Notes: generated from the letters alone by a model not told the origin. Counted from the stretch's first letter, positions 22,826 through 37,133 are shown. The stretch is DNA of 64,000 nucleotides from Trogon surrucura (GCA_020746105.1 CM036618.1:108574622-108638621), one strand, 5' to 3'. A program made the numbers and translations.

Positions 22826-25800
22826 CAAAAATCTTGAGAATAAAGAAGACTCCATCACACAACCACTACCCTCATTTTTGTCTTCATCATTCTGAACTTC
22901 ATGAATGAGACCAAAATGACTGAAAGTGATAATTACCAACTCTATCCTCAGCCACCACTCAAGGAGCTAATTACACTCTCAGAAGCACAATCACCAGGAC
23001 TAAAAATTCAGAAATAAGGGAAACGTTTTTGTCCTACTTTCCCAATGTTGATTTTGGATATCAAAGAAAGTAGTAGGAGAAAGTATTTCCAGGTCTGAAA
23101 TAATCAGAAAAGAATGAATGTAAAATTATAGCTGAACTCTCATAAAAACAGCTTGCAAATGGGACTACTCTGTTTTTAAAAGTAGCTACCGAATTCTGAA
23201 AACACCTCCAATTTCATAAGACGCTGAACAGATCTCGTATCAGAGCTATGACAGTTCTAACGTGGAGTTTCTGCAAACACCACAGAAGCCAAATGAATCT
23301 TTATGCTAGAGGCAGCAATACCGCGTGGAAAGTTCCACCACATTTAGCATCCATTGAGCTTTGCTATAAACCTTTTAACTTGGACAGCAAGACCAGTTTG
23401 GGGTTTTTTATATAAAAGGCTTTAAGCACTAAGAATTTTCCCACTAAGGCAAAAGGTTAAAAGGGGTCCTTTTCAATCAAACTTTCTCTCTTGCCTGTCC
23501 CTCTAACTTTCACTTCTAGGAGGGTTTACATACTTCTGTTTTACAACATTCAGTTCCTACCTAAACAGGATCCCATACCATCTGACAGAGTGCTCACATC
23601 CATCTGCCTTTCAAGCAACTGCACCTAGCAGATAGACCAATCTGCATAAAGAAAAAAAAACCAACTTCTTCTACACATTCCTCCTTTTCCTAGGAGTCTT
23701 CTTCCTAGTAAAGATGTAATTGTCCTAGCTAAAGGACTGGTGGGGACTCACCAGAAACAACGGAGGGGTGAGGTCCTTGTCTTGCTGGCCTTCCTCAACC
23801 GAAAATAATCAAGAAACTCCTTCCATAGGAGGTAGATATCAGACATCAAAGGGGAAGGGTTTATTTCTGATGGTAATATGGCTAACTACATTTAAAATGT
23901 CCCATATCTAACTGCTTCTTGTGCCCTTTTTTCTTTAAAATCAGAGTTGAATAAATCACCAGATAACTCAAGTACTACTCAATGGATGTACGGAAAAAAC
24001 AGGCACAATAGGATGAACATAGATTTTATTGGAAAGATCAGCCTAAAGCAATTTCCCCCTAATTTTCCTTCTCCATCAAACAGATCAGAGAATTGACCCA
24101 GGTTACTGTGAAGTTCCTTCTCACTCAGACTGGTGGCCTCGTTCAGTTCACTGCACAGGCCCACAAACCGTTGTTTCAGCAGAGCAGAGGGGATGTTTGG
24201 AGCTTGGGTCTCAGGGAGAGAGGAACAATGGGGGAAAAAGGCCAAAGGATATGTCTGTAAAAGCACCTCTGCTGAAAGGACTGCTCAAGGCCTCTGTCAC
24301 TTAAGGCACTGGAGTCAGGGTATGAAACCCCTTCTGCTCGAATAACACAGAATACAGGTCTATGCTAGCTCAGGCACCAATTACACAGCCTTCACTTAAA
24401 TTTAACACTCCCGCTAGACACGACACTGTAGGAAACCATTTGCCTTCTACATGACAACACCGCCAGCGCAATCCACTAGCTCTCGGCACTTCCAGCATAT
24501 CTGGGTCTTCTAATTTCAAAATACTTCTAGGTCACCACAGGCTCCTTTGGAAATCCTACCAACAAATTCTAGGCAAACAGCATTAGCCTCACTGCAGCTC
24601 AGATGCCACCCTCAGGGGCTATAGTATGGGAGCAGCTGCCAGCGTTTATAACATTTCAGGTCACAGGGCAAAACGGCAGCCGAGCATCTGTGAAGACGAC
24701 CTTTGTTTCCACCCCCTCCTCAGTGGAAAGATGGATAGGAGACACAGAACCTAGACTCACAGGGCTCTCCTACCTCTGTAAAGGAATACCTTGTAAGGAA
24801 GCACTAGCTTACCAAATACTTGCAAAAATAAGTTTCTGCCCTGAAGTTTTCCATGTAAAACTAAACCATGCAACATTTCAAAACGATGCATTTTCAGTAG
24901 ACTATCAAAACAATCTTATATTATTTTTGCCTTATTTTTCTAGTGTCGTTTCCTTCACTCTCAGCACTTTGTAAGGACGTCTTCATGTGTGTGTTCAACA
25001 TTATGTCTGCTGCAAAGCTTGGTAAACACTTAAAATACGGTGCTGCTTTCTTTCAAACCCACAATTACGGTTCACTTTACCAAAGGCCAGAGCACTTGGC
25101 TCATCCTTGTGCCAACTCAACTCAGACATACCACGCAATGCAGCTAACTCCTTAGATGGGCCTTCCACCCCCAAATTTTCCACTTAAGCAAATTAATGAT
25201 CAGGAGAGATGGGACACACCCAGAAGACAGAAAAACACTTATTCAGCAAGTCAAAAATGGATACACTGGCACCAAAACTTATAGTTGAAAGAGAAATGCA
25301 TCCTGCAAAGAATCGCAGACTTCAGCTGCCTGCTAACTGAAGTAAGTATTTCAGGGATGTCCCTGGGATGATTTTTGCTGAGGACAAATAGTACCTTCAC
25401 GTTAAAAGCAAAGTAGAGGCTGGCTTGATAGGGAATATACAGTTCTTTTATCCCTCTAACGGATTTATTCCCTTATGCTCAACACTTCTCAGAAAGGATG
25501 TCACTTCCACAGAGAATTCTGCTGCTCTACATTTTAAGAACTCAGATGTTCCAGTGAAGCCCAACTTCAACTTCAGAAGTTGAGAAAGAAAACAGAAAGA
25601 AAAAAAAAAATTAACACATCTGGTGGTTTAGAATGCTGGAATCCTCCAGACTAGAAGACAGCGATAACTAGAAATCCAGAACACACCGACCAAGCTAACT
25701 GCAATCTCACACGCCTGTTTATGCTCTGCCTGCCCACCTTTTCACACACAAAAGATGGCATCTGAAATGGAACTTGAGAGCTTGCCCTGTAGTTTTACCT

Positions 25801-26202
25801 ACCCTTCCATAAACTTAACCAACAAAAATAATAATTAACAGAGGTGTTTCATAATCCTTTCAAAATATTTTCATAGTAAGAAGGTAAGCAAGGATTGTTT
25901 TATCATTCAAAAGAAGGACTGTTTAATGTGGGTGTGTGCCAATATAGGAAAACTATTTTAAATGACTATTTTTGCAGTGGTCTGAAGGATCATGAGCCTA
26001 AATGCTGAACACTCCCCAGCTGCAATTTCGCTCCACATGCTGTGCAACCCTGCAGAAAACAAACAGATGGAGGCAAGAAAATCAAGATGAAAAGAACTTA
26101 AGCATATTAACACCTATGATTCTGTACTATTCAGGTAGCTGGAATGTCCTAAATTAAATTTAGGGCAGAGACAGACTTAGATGCACCCTTGCTAAGGTAA
26201 AG

Positions 26203-26220
26203 GCTGTCTCGGAAGACAGC
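26203..26220. repeat. 7-bp stem with CGGA loop
   Basis: GCTGTCT, CGGA, AGACAGC forms a compact perfect hairpin just before a short CAG repeat (four CAG units near 26231-26245). No transcript is known here. Confidence 0.7.
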
Positions 26221-27350
26221 ACAAAAGGTGGCAGCAGCAGCAGCATCACAGACACAGGGAAGGGGCGTGCAAAGCCTCCAGGGCCACCCTCACTGTGCAG
26301 GGGACTAGAACGTGCCCAGAGGGTGTCTCCTGCAATCCTCAGGGAAAATTTCTTTCAGTGGCAACCAGGTCTTCTACAGTTTGGGGTTTTTTTTTGCTTA
26401 GAAGGATTTAGACAAAACCAAACATTTTAAACCTCAATTTCTACCTTGCATAAAACAGAGAGAAAGCCCGGATCACCAATTAAATAATTAGCTTGCTTCA
26501 GCTGTAGGAAAAAAACAAATCTTACACGTCTGAGGCAACACAACCTGCATAAATAAGGTGTATCTACCTAGCTTAAGCTGATAAGACTTTTACTCCAGCC
26601 CACACCTGGGTATTCAAAAATGTATGCAAATATAAGCTTTTAACATATGCCATGAGGAATTAAGTAACACCCCAACATTGAAACTGAAGTCAATATTAAT
26701 GCATGTAGAGATTTCTTTCAGCCAAAAAACAAGGTGCCACAAATCTAGAAAAATAAACCACAAACTGATGCTGTTTCCTAATAAATGTACAATCTTACCC
26801 TGTATGCTATTACAGTTTGCAGAAAATCAGCACAAGACAATATTTAACCTTGGCCTACAAGCAAGCAGCACTTCATTAGTACAAATTAGTAATTTAAGGC
26901 ATCAAGGGTAGGTATAAGCTTTACATGAACTCCCAAGAAACTTGTGCATTTGCGAGAGATACACATAGATACATACTTTCTCATGGTTAACACCTTCACA
27001 TATACTTAAATGAAATTTTCTTTCTAAAGCTAGTCTTGGAGCTGTCAATGGCATTTGGTAATGCCTGTGCTGTTGCAGCAGAAGCCCAGACACACATCAG
27101 AGAAAAGGCCGTTTCATTAACATGCTGAACCATCACCTACCAGGTAAAATACCACAGTTTGTTCAGAGAAATTAATTGATTAAAAATAAAAATAAATCAA
27201 AGTTTTCTGTTCCAAGTGATGTTATCTTATGAGGATTATATAGTTTATTTAAACTAAAAAGTGGATAAAAACAGGAAAAAAACTAAGAATATCCTAAAAA
27301 AAGTGGTACCGACAATCCTTCAGCTGGCAACTTTCCTCCTTCTTCAGTCC

Positions 27351-27418
27351 ACTAGGTATTGGGAGACAGCTTTGAAAGCATCATGCTGTGTCTCTGCACA
27401 GTTCTACCAATACCTAGT
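27351..27418. repeat. 12-bp inverted repeat around a 44-bp loop
   Basis: ACTAGGTATTGG at 27351-27362 and CCAATACCTAGT at 27407-27418 are perfect reverse complements. The loop shows no further recognisable structure. It could be a hairpin or a small transposon relic. Confidence 0.8.
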
Positions 27419-29945
27419 ACTCCCACTGTAAATTCATCCCTTAACCCCACAATGCTAGTGCAGAAATGGCCCCCAAATTTGAAACTCCAAAACCTGAAAT
27501 ACAATCATAGCAATTTTGTTTAAGTAATTCTGAGGTTGCTTGTATTTGATGTTTCCGAACTTTGGCCAATGTAGTTTAGGAAAGAAAAATTATTTGTGCA
27601 TGACATCCAAGTGGTCTGCACATGAACTACCACTGCAATCTCCATCACTCCCAAACAAAACTGACAACAAAAAAAAGTGATTGATAGAAAAGAGCAAGAG
27701 GAGTGACACACCCAGAATAAAAAGTCAAATAAAATTTTCAAAAGGTACAAGAACACGCAGAGAAAAAGAAAATTATTATCAAAGTACAACACTATGTGCG
27801 GTTAATGTGAAAACCTACTCTGAAAGAACTGGGGCACTAAAAGGAAACAGAACAAAACAATCTGCTATCTCATTGTATGAAAAAACCTTCAACAAAACAC
27901 GCCTAAAGCATGGTTTCTAGTTCACTAGCTCCAACCCAGATCAAACCCTGATGCATAGCAGCTATTCATCTGTAATACCACCACTGCAGCTGTTACTTTA
28001 TCCACCATTTAGCAGCATTTTCTTTCCTCTTCCTCCTACATCCTTTGCTGTGTGCAGTGCACTCCCAAAAAGGATGTGGCCACCACGGTTAAACTTTCAG
28101 GGAAAGAGCACTGGTGGCATTTAGATGATGTGTTTTTATTTCCTTTCTTTTGCTTTACCAGTTGCAAACATCCTAGTAAAACTAACAGTGGGACAGGTCT
28201 CGTTTCAAAGGCCGATCATTTAACATATACTCAAGTGCTCTTTACATTTTTAATCTTTGCAAAACATCCTCTTATGCACAGGCATTGTATTACAGCTGTA
28301 CTAATGACAAAATGCCAAAGTGGCTTTTAGAACTTTATAAACGCAGGAACCTCACTGGCAAAGACACAAACCAAACAACAAAGCCTGGGAATGTATAGCG
28401 ACTTTTTTGTCAAGCATTCACAGTAATGAATATGAGAGCGTAAGAATTACTATGTTGTTTAGAACTGCAACGCTACCTAATTTTCACTCAAAATTTTACC
28501 CCAACACCGATTTCATCTTGGAGACACTAACTATTTGAGGATGGAAACATCACACCTACTGCATATTACATGCTAACGCTGCTGAACTGCCAAGGTTTTG
28601 TTCTGTTTCGAAGAAAAGGTAGAGATGGTGCCCATCTGCTCTTCTGGGAAGAGTTACTACCCCATATGCAGCATCTCAAGAACTCACCCACAAACACAAG
28701 TTAGAGCCAAATTAAACTGTATACAAAAACCTTTCACATCAAGTCCCAAGCAAACAGTTTCTCAGGTCTAAAACGGTTGAAATCTTCAAAATTCAAGATA
28801 AAGACCCCGCTTGGGCTTTCCCACAGGCATTATCACAAAGAGCTCATTCCAGCAGGTAGACACAGTTCTTCAACAAAACCAGCACAGTTCAAAATACTCC
28901 AGAAGAGCCATCTGCAGTTGAGCACCAGCCCACCTTAAAAGCACTCCTAGCTCCAGCTCTTTCACGAAAATCCACAATCTCAAAGGAAACAAAACACAAC
29001 CCCGTAAGAAACCAAAACAAGTAACAATACACTTTTTGGACAAAGAAAAAAACCCCAAACCAACTCTTTTCTGGAGTGAAGTAGCCAAGCAGAAAGAGTA
29101 AAAGGAGTGGCCAATATAGACTCTCATTAAGGGCAATAGATGCACGTATCAAACGAGCTCGTTCTGCCAACTTAATGATTCAGCTTAAAAAACTGGGAGC
29201 TTTCCTCCTGATTGTTGTCAGAGCAAAGGACATCTGTTGAGTGCACTTGCAAATTCTGCCTCTTGTAACGCAATCTTTTCCTCTGCATACAATAACTATC
29301 GTGGAATTCAGTAGAGAATGATACATTAAAGAAAAGATGACAATAGTTTTGTGGAAAAATCAGTCATGGCCTCCAAAAAAAGCTGGACACAAATGACTTA
29401 AGATTTTTCTTTGACAATATTATTTTTTATATATATAGCAAGGTGTAGATAAGTATCACACTTTACGTACTTTCACTTAGCAAAATGCTCTCAGTTCACT
29501 TTATAGATAATTTCACGAAGTCCAAAATAAAAGGGTGCAAAAAATCTAAAGCAGACCATGCAGTGAGGAGTTTTCAGCTTCCATACAGATTGAACAAATT
29601 AATCAAGAAACAGATTATGACCCTTCAGTAAGTCAACTCAGAGTAGATCATATTTCACAGGCAGGTTTCCAGTTTTGCTTTTATAAATTATGGATCATTA
29701 ACTCTGAAACATGCCAGTGTGCAAGATTCATCAGATGCATTCAGATATTCATTCATGTCTCTGCACATATTGTCCAAGGTTAGCAACAATTCTCAACAAC
29801 CACAGGATACAGGCAGGTAGGGTTTACTGCGCTTACTATTACAGCAAATACCCATTACTAGCTTAAACTTTTTAGAAGGAATTATTCTCACTTCATCAAG
29901 TAGCTTCTCATAACTCCAACAGGAATTTGGAGCTCAATTTACTTA

Positions 29946-30095
<150 letters not shown>

Positions 30096-32910
30096 CTACG
30101 GAGTGGGAATGACAAGAAAACAGCGCAGAAAAAAAGCAATTTATTGAGTGAACCAGGGTCTAAGAACTATTCAAAGCTTAAAAATCAATTTATTGCAAAA
30201 AAATATTTTTAAAATTATTAACATTCAAAAGATGCTTAGATGTTCTGAAAACAGTAGCTGGTTCAGCCTCATTTTAATATTTAACCTACTTGAATATTTT
30301 TCATATTTATACCTCCCCAAATAGCGTAAGCCTTGTGACAAAATAGTATGAAATTCATCCACTGTTCATCACCAAGCATAAAATATTCAGATACTTTGGA
30401 TTCCCTTATAAAAACAATATCCTTTGACAGAACACAAAAGGACTGAAGAGTTAAAACACAGACCTATTACAAGAAAAAAAAAAAAAAAGCCATTTGTGTA
30501 AACTTGGGATCTCATTTAAGTGTCCTAATACCCCATTCTTTTTTTCCCCATTAAAGAAACGATCATGGACAACAAAAGTTTTCAGACTACTCAGATTAAG
30601 GCAAAGATTGAGAGATTTCCAGTGGCTCACAGCACAACTTCAGATACCGTGGACACTGCACACAGGATTTGCCAACATGCAGTGGAAGGTGTCACCTTCT
30701 CTCACTGAAATAACGGAGACAGATTTTTGATTTATTAGTGAAATGTAAAACCTGCTTGACATTGAATCAGGTGCAAAGCCTTTAAAAAGAAGAGAACCTT
30801 TCTCCATTTTACTGTATTACAACAGAAGGAAATGCCACTTCCTTTAGAGACATGGTCAAAATGACCGGAAAAAGTAAACTGAAGGAAAGTGGGAAACTCA
30901 CAATTAGTATTTTACCTTCGCTTAGTTCGGTTCAATTGCGGAACTGCAACTGGAAGGGGAAATGGGCGGGGAAAATCTAACTAATTATAACTAACCAATT
31001 ATAAGCAATCTAATTTAACATCCACTGCTATATCATTACTTTCAAACGTTGTTGTGGACAGGCTAATTAGAGTAACTTCCCACGAAGGTATGCAGTATCT
31101 GAAAGCTTTTGCCTACAGTTTCAACCTCTGTTTCCAGTAAGGCAGCACATATCCACATTTGAAGCAATGATACTTAGTGTATAATGAATCGCAAGTAATA
31201 AAACAATATTAAAAATCCAAAACTACATCCCAATTCAGTTAAAATTTTGATACAACAACTTAACAGAACTTTTTATAATTAGTTCCCCTCATCTGTTCGA
31301 GTCTTTCCCACCTTCAGAAAAATAAATTAATATATGTGGAAAAAACCCTGCAAAATTACACCACCTAGAAGGAAGATACGGGGCAGCTGGACTTTGTGTC
31401 ACTGACCACAACCCCCTGGGCCTGATAGTTCAGCCCGTTTTCAATCCACCTCCCCGCTGCCTGCCTTTGTCAGCTCCTCTATGATGATGTTATGACAAAC
31501 AGCGTCAAAGGCCTTACTGTAGTCAAGATAAACAACGCCCACTGCTCAACCACGTCTGCTGTTCAATCTAGATAGATTTTTCTTTAAAGCTGCTTCTGTT
31601 ACATTTTATTTTAACAAAATGCATACAGAGAGCTAATGATACATTCACACTAAAATGATGAAAAATAGCATTACTGATATTTTCCCCAGCGGGCTGCAAT
31701 ACTAGCTCCCGTTAGCAGACTATCAAAGATAAAGAACAGAAGCCACTCCGTGCTTAGTGAAAATAAGGAAACCGGCAAGATGAAAACAAATTCTAGCAGG
31801 TTTTTGTGGAATATGTAATATTTGCTTAGAAATAATGTTAACAGTATGAGCAGAATTACATAAAACATGGGATTATTTTCACTGTCCACGTTAACAAAGC
31901 ACAAAGCTGTCTGAGAGGAATTTAAGCCAACAGATTCAGAAATGCAGAGCCCTGTTCATACATAAACTCCACCAAACTTCATGGATCACCAAGTACCTGA
32001 GCTGAGAAAGTAATATAATTGCAAAAAGCATTGCAATTCTGCAAAAAAAATCCATGTATAGCACTTCTTTTACTGGACAAGTTGGGGAGGAAAAAAAATA
32101 TGACTGCTCAGTGCATTTTAAAGAAACCATCAGAACCTACTAATGACAAAGAATACAAAGCACAGGGCAATAAGACCAATATAAGCAAAATATATCAATG
32201 TGTAGGTCACTTACTTTTTCAGGCATAAATATTACCACAACTGTATCACAATCAAAACGTACTTTACGTGGGAAAGATTCACAGAAAATTGGCACTTTTT
32301 CCTCATATTAGCTTCTTTTCGCAAGTCTTTCAAAATAGGTGAAAATTAAACAATTTTGAATATTAAAGAGGCATTTTAATCTACAGTTACAGCTTCCAGC
32401 TCTTACGTATGAACACTTAGTGACATTGTTCCATGCTGCAATATCATTTTACTGCTTTGTTACATCTTAATGGGTTTAAGTCCTCAAAAAATCAAAGGCC
32501 AATCAAAATGCACTGTTGTTTGAGAACAAGGCTACTCCCTATTTCTAGCTCTAAAACAGTAATGAGCAACATTTATCACAAAAATGGAACCAAAATACAT
32601 ATTAAAGTGCATTGGAATATTTTTTTATGACTCCAATTAAACTGTAGTGATAAATTAAAAGGAAGAAGATGTGGATAAGTTTATCAACAAATGCACAATG
32701 GTTTAAGAAAACCAAGATGCATTCCTGAGATATTTATAACATAACTTCAGAAATTTCTGTCTACTTTCCACCCTTCAGAATCTTATGCACAAAATCACAG
32801 ATCCTCACACGGTCTGTACGAAACTAACAAGTACACAAACTACATTTGTGTCTCAAACCACAACTAAGAATCTGAATTTCCATCAATATATGCACAAAAG
32901 CAATACTCAC
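30096..32910 (-). other. CDC42BPA: CDC42BPA intron between exons C and D
   Basis: A 2815 bp phase 0 intron bounded by GTGAGT and CTCCGTAG. It contains one CR1 fragment at about 31375-31560. The remaining sequence is AT-rich, and I see no further feature in it. Confidence 0.85.
31375..31560 (-). mobile_element. CR1 internal fragment
   Basis: The plus strand reads CAGCTGGACTTTGTGTCACT, GGGCCTGATAGTTCAGCCCG and GCGTCAAAGGCCTTACTG. This matches the reverse complement of the reverse-transcriptase part of CR1, where the CAAAGGCCTTACT block is highly typical. No 3' terminus is present, so this is an internal relic, about 185 bp, with uncertain ends. Confidence 0.75.
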
Positions 32911-33006
32911 TAAATAGTTTTCATCCTGGAATGCATAATGTAATGTTGTGATCCACTGGTTATCTCCATTCACTAACACATCTCTCTCTTCTCGAAAACA
33001 TGCTGT
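32911..33006 (-). CDS. CDC42BPA: CDC42BPA exon C: alpha-C helix segment
   Basis: The 96 bp encode 32 residues in phase 0, beginning [18 protein letters not shown] and ending FQDENYL. By alignment with PKA, the second Glu of FREERDVL (about Glu125) is the alpha-C glutamate that pairs with the ATP-anchoring lysine. The following HYAFQDEN strand precedes the hinge. The minus-strand acceptor is CCCCTTCAG and the donor is GTGAGT. Compared with recalled human MRCK-alpha the exon has Gln for Lys in DNKW, Glu for Asp in QDD, and Tyr for Asn just before the final Leu. The Gln and Glu match what I recall of the beta paralogue. The gene is still best called alpha because the two preceding exons are clearly alpha-type. 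All frames are intact, and no frameshift or stop is present. Confidence 0.94.
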
Positions 33007-35154
33007 CTGAAGGGGAGAAAAGTTATTATTGGCTTTAAGTAAAAACAAAAAGAACAAACACATTTTGCATGTTGACTATGTTTTAACACTATATTTTGAG
33101 GGGGAAAAAAAAATCAAAACTTCCCCTCAACTAAAAAAGTAATTTCCTACACCCTCCAAATGTGCCAAAATCTTCTGAAAAACTAGGCATCAAAAAAGTT
33201 TACTGTCTTCAAATTTAAATGGTTCTACTTCTCTATATTGTTGAGTAATGGAAAAGGAGAAATAAATTGCCGCTTTCCATTTTCTAAAAATTCAAAATCA
33301 AAATTTTATCTTTTTTGTACATATAAATATTGAAATCAAGTACCAGTAGTGACAGAATAGCAATATGAGATGGAAGAAAAAAGTCAATAAAACCATTATA
33401 TTATTACAACCGCAACAGGAGATAAAGAACTAGGATCTGGAGCCTTGTGTCACGGTTTTCTCATCATGCCGTTAGCCTTGTTTTACACTTGAAGTTTCAC
33501 GTAAGCAAGGTTCTTCTTTTCTGTTGAAAGTAGTTGCCAATAACTTCCACGTAATCGTAATTTGATTATCATTAACCACCTGGGGTTTTCTCCATACTTT
33601 TTGCTCAGGGAACGTCAGAAAGAAGTGAATATTGCTCTTGTCGGATGTAAGCTGTTGACAAGGCATCCAGGAGGATCTCCCCTAACATACCAGAAAGAAA
33701 CACAGGAGGTAAAAAGCCCCTGCACAGCAAGTGGAGCAGAGGAGGAAGAACTACTGCCAAGAAATGCTAAGCAGTGCTCAAGGAAAGAAGGAGAACACAG
33801 GTTCGTATGAAAAAAAATAAAAGAAGATAAAATGTGAAGAAAATAACTAGCTGGACAGCAGCAAGACAGTTAATTCAACCGAGGTCTTGCAACTTGCCCC
33901 TAGAATTGAATAAAATAGCAGCTTTGCAGAATGACAGAGGGAAATGACCGCACAAGGAGACAAAAAGAAACTATAGCAAGGAAATGGGATCAACATTTGA
34001 AGGGACTGACTTCTGAAGCAAATATCACAAGAAAACAAAAAGGTACCAAACAACAAAGCCAACACACAATTTGGTTCAAGAGAGCACAAAAGAAAGAATA
34101 ATAGTTTTATGGGTTCTATTTAGAGGGCAGATGGAGAGTTAGAGAAAAACATAGATCATAGTCTCTTCAAAAGCAAACTCTGCTACTTCGCAAAGATGCT
34201 GCATCGATTTGAGCCATGCCCTGTCTCTTCCATCTTAGGAGACAGCTAAATTTAACGGAAATCCAAGGCTTTTTGTCGTACTTTTTCGATTTCACTTCCA
34301 AAATCAAATACCAGAACTCTGACATGGTTATTGTTGGCTGTGAAATTTGGGGAGTGAAGAATGAAAAGCAAAGTATCATTTATAGATTGAGCTATGCAGA
34401 AGAACACATGCAGTAAAAACAGAGAAGAAAATAACTCCCTCCTTACAAGCAAATAAAACATATTAAGTCTTGTTCTGGTGAATACTCAAGAATATCACAG
34501 AGAAAGAGGGTATACTTTAATCATAGCCCAACGCATGAGATACATCAATGAAATCTGAGAAAATAAAAAACCATATTTTAAACAAATATCCTCCAAGGTT
34601 ATTAAGCGAAAAAATGGACTTGGGTGTAGGAGAAGGAGAAAGGATGGATGATCTTCAGAATGAAGAAAAGCTGTTCTATGCTTCAGCTTGATTTTTTTCC
34701 TTCCTTGTTTGTAAATTCTTGTCACATTTCAGAAAGAGATACTATGAACTCTTGTTTTGACAAAGATGAAAGAGGTCATTTCCCTCCTTGTTATGACACA
34801 ATTCACAGGATTAGTTACTAGAGATTTTATATAATTCCGCTTGGTTTTGCCATGATTTAACAAAAGGCCATGCATTCCTTGAGCGCTCTAGACACCCACC
34901 TCTGGGCAGCATGCCTAGAGCTGAGAGCAGCAGCTCTTACCTCAGTAGATCACAGCTGAGACAGTCACAGGCAAAGAGCTGAAGGGGTTTGTGCACTTTG
35001 CATTAATTCATGGCAAAACAAACAAAAAAAAAAAGTTGGAAAAGTTGGTAGCAGTGGTTCTTGGAATTCCTGTAACATAGCTCAATTAAACTTTTTTTTA
35101 AATGAAGCTTTTTCTTGTGCCTTTCATTATTTCAACATTATACATCATCTTCTT

Positions 35155-35210
35155 GAACTGTTGACAGAGACCTCCAGACATCATCTGATGCAACCCCCTG
35201 TTCCAGAGCA
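35155..35210 (-). mobile_element. Decayed CR1 tail
   Basis: GACAGAGACCTCCAGACATC, then ATCTGATGCAACCCCCTGTT, resembles the reverse complement of the CR1 3' end. Only about 55 bp is convincing, and the following 150 bp might be a continuation. Confidence 0.5.
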
Positions 35211-35349
35211 AAGCAGACTCAGTGCTACGGTTACATCTACACTGTTATCATGGTCTTCAACCAGCAAAGAATTCAGGTTGCTCAGCTATTCGGTGCTCAC
35301 GTCCTTGCAGCTCAGAGTTAGCACCTGCCAGGAGGGCTGAATACTTCCA

Positions 35350-35960
35350 CGCTGCTTAACATTTGTCCCGGTCTCTCCTGAGCCTCATCTGGCACCACCA
35401 CGGCACACGTGTAACTGCAAGTGATTGTCACCACTCAGGGTGACAGGTCTGGGAGAACACCAGCAAGCTGTCGCACGCTTTCAGGCACTGCTTGTATCAG
35501 TGACGTTCCCAGTTCTGCATCACGTCTCGGAGTTTTCAGCAGTGGTGAGTACTCGGAGAACTTAAGCCTTTTTATAATACGACAGAGAACGCTGACCTCG
35601 CAACCTGTATAATTTCATTGTCATTGTAACGAAGTTTTTGCGCACAATTCCTCTCCGAGCTTCCAGTCATCGACCCTAGTCTGGTATTCGGAAGCCTCTT
35701 TTGAGTGCATACTGCCTTTCTGCTTTTATCCCACAGAGTTGATAGAGAACTATAGGAACAACTTATTTCTGCCATTTACGTACACAGGTACCCATACGCT
35801 TGTCTTGCAGTTGTGAACCCTGTGATTTTCGTGCGTGCATCAGTGGTAGCACAGCACGTCGCTGACAGAGCCAAAACAGGTCGTTTTCCCCGGCAAGCAG
35901 TAACAAGTGAGACGCGTTCATCAACGTTTAAAAATGACAGGTTACAGCTGAAGGTCGTGC
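35350..35960. other. CpG-enriched intronic stretch of unknown nature
   Basis: Roughly thirty CpG dinucleotides occur over about 610 bp, including CACACGTG (an E-box), CAGTGACGTTCCC (a CRE-like core), GTGCGTGC and GAGACGCGTTC. Surrounding intron has very few. No gene or known repeat is recognised. It may be a regulatory element or an unrecognised insertion. Confidence 0.45.
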
Positions 35961-37133
35961 TTTGTAATGCATTTTCACTCCAGATGGTTCTCCTTCCACT
36001 GTATACCCATGGGTTACAAATACATGGAAAGACATAGCTGTAATTCTTTTTAGGCTAACTGCTTAGACTTACAGAAATAAAGCTGGACCCATGGGAAGAT
36101 ATTTTAATACCTTGCATAGAGAAAAAAAAAATCTTTCAAACCTATTTATAACTGTATTTTAATGGAAAGAAGTAGATTTTAAACTGACTTTAAAAGGGTA
36201 TGTTTAAAAATAGAGTGAAACTTTATTTCTGGTATTTTCTTTTTCACTGAAATAATAAGACTTGCAGTAATGACATCCGTCTTGGAGAGAAATACTGCTT
36301 TTGTATCAAGACTAATGCCAGATTGCTTGGTATGTGAATAATTTCTGGATAAAGAGGAAACACACTGTGTACATCTAACCACAATCTGTATGCCATTTAT
36401 ACTTCTAATATGATAACATTTTCATAAAAAGAGACAGGATGTGTAGGCATCAGAAATTGGCTTTAATTTGTCTGGACACTTTTTTCTTTATTTTTAAGTG
36501 TGATGGTTTCACATTGATTTCATTTCCTAAAAAGATTTAATTAAAACATAACATGCAGAAATCAGAATAAGACAAGGCAGTCTGAGAATACCAAGTAGGA
36601 GTCTCAAATAAAAACTGAGATGAGAGATACCAAGATAGTGCATGCACTGTCCAAAACAAGGAAAAAACAATGGTCAAACAACTTTGTGCATGTAAGACAC
36701 TGAGTGATATTTTTATGAGTCTATTTTCTAGGCAGTTTGGTTTTAGTATGCATAGATGAAGATTTTCAGAGCAATTTGGAGAGTTAAATTTATGTTCTGT
36801 TTAAAAGTAATACACAAGACTTCAGGCAGAGACTGGATTTTGTAAGCTTCTTTCCAAAGGAATCAAGGGAAACGTATCTAGGATTCTATGAAGAGTGGAG
36901 TTATAGAAACAAAGTAGGAACCTAAGGCAAAGCAGGCTGGCGAAAGGCTGTTCCACCTTTTTCAGAACACAGAATGGACTCGAACAACAAACTTTTCATC
37001 ACAAACTATTGCAGATAGACATTTTTATGAAACGTACCCTTAAATTAGAGATTTTCATCTTTTTTCATTTTTCAATCTATAAATTGAATCTTGACTAAGT
37101 TCTAACTACTGATAAACTAATAGGTTTAATGAG

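Noticed and set aside
24603-24974. 123-codon plus-strand open frame
   Set aside because: No recognisable protein; composition like surrounding intron.
32824-33063. Continuous 79-codon minus-strand frame around exon C
   Set aside because: Flanking parts are intron read-through; splice sites define the exon as 32911-33006.
36870-36900. GGATTCTATG resembling a CR1 end repeat
   Set aside because: No upstream CR1 tail precedes it; single short match.
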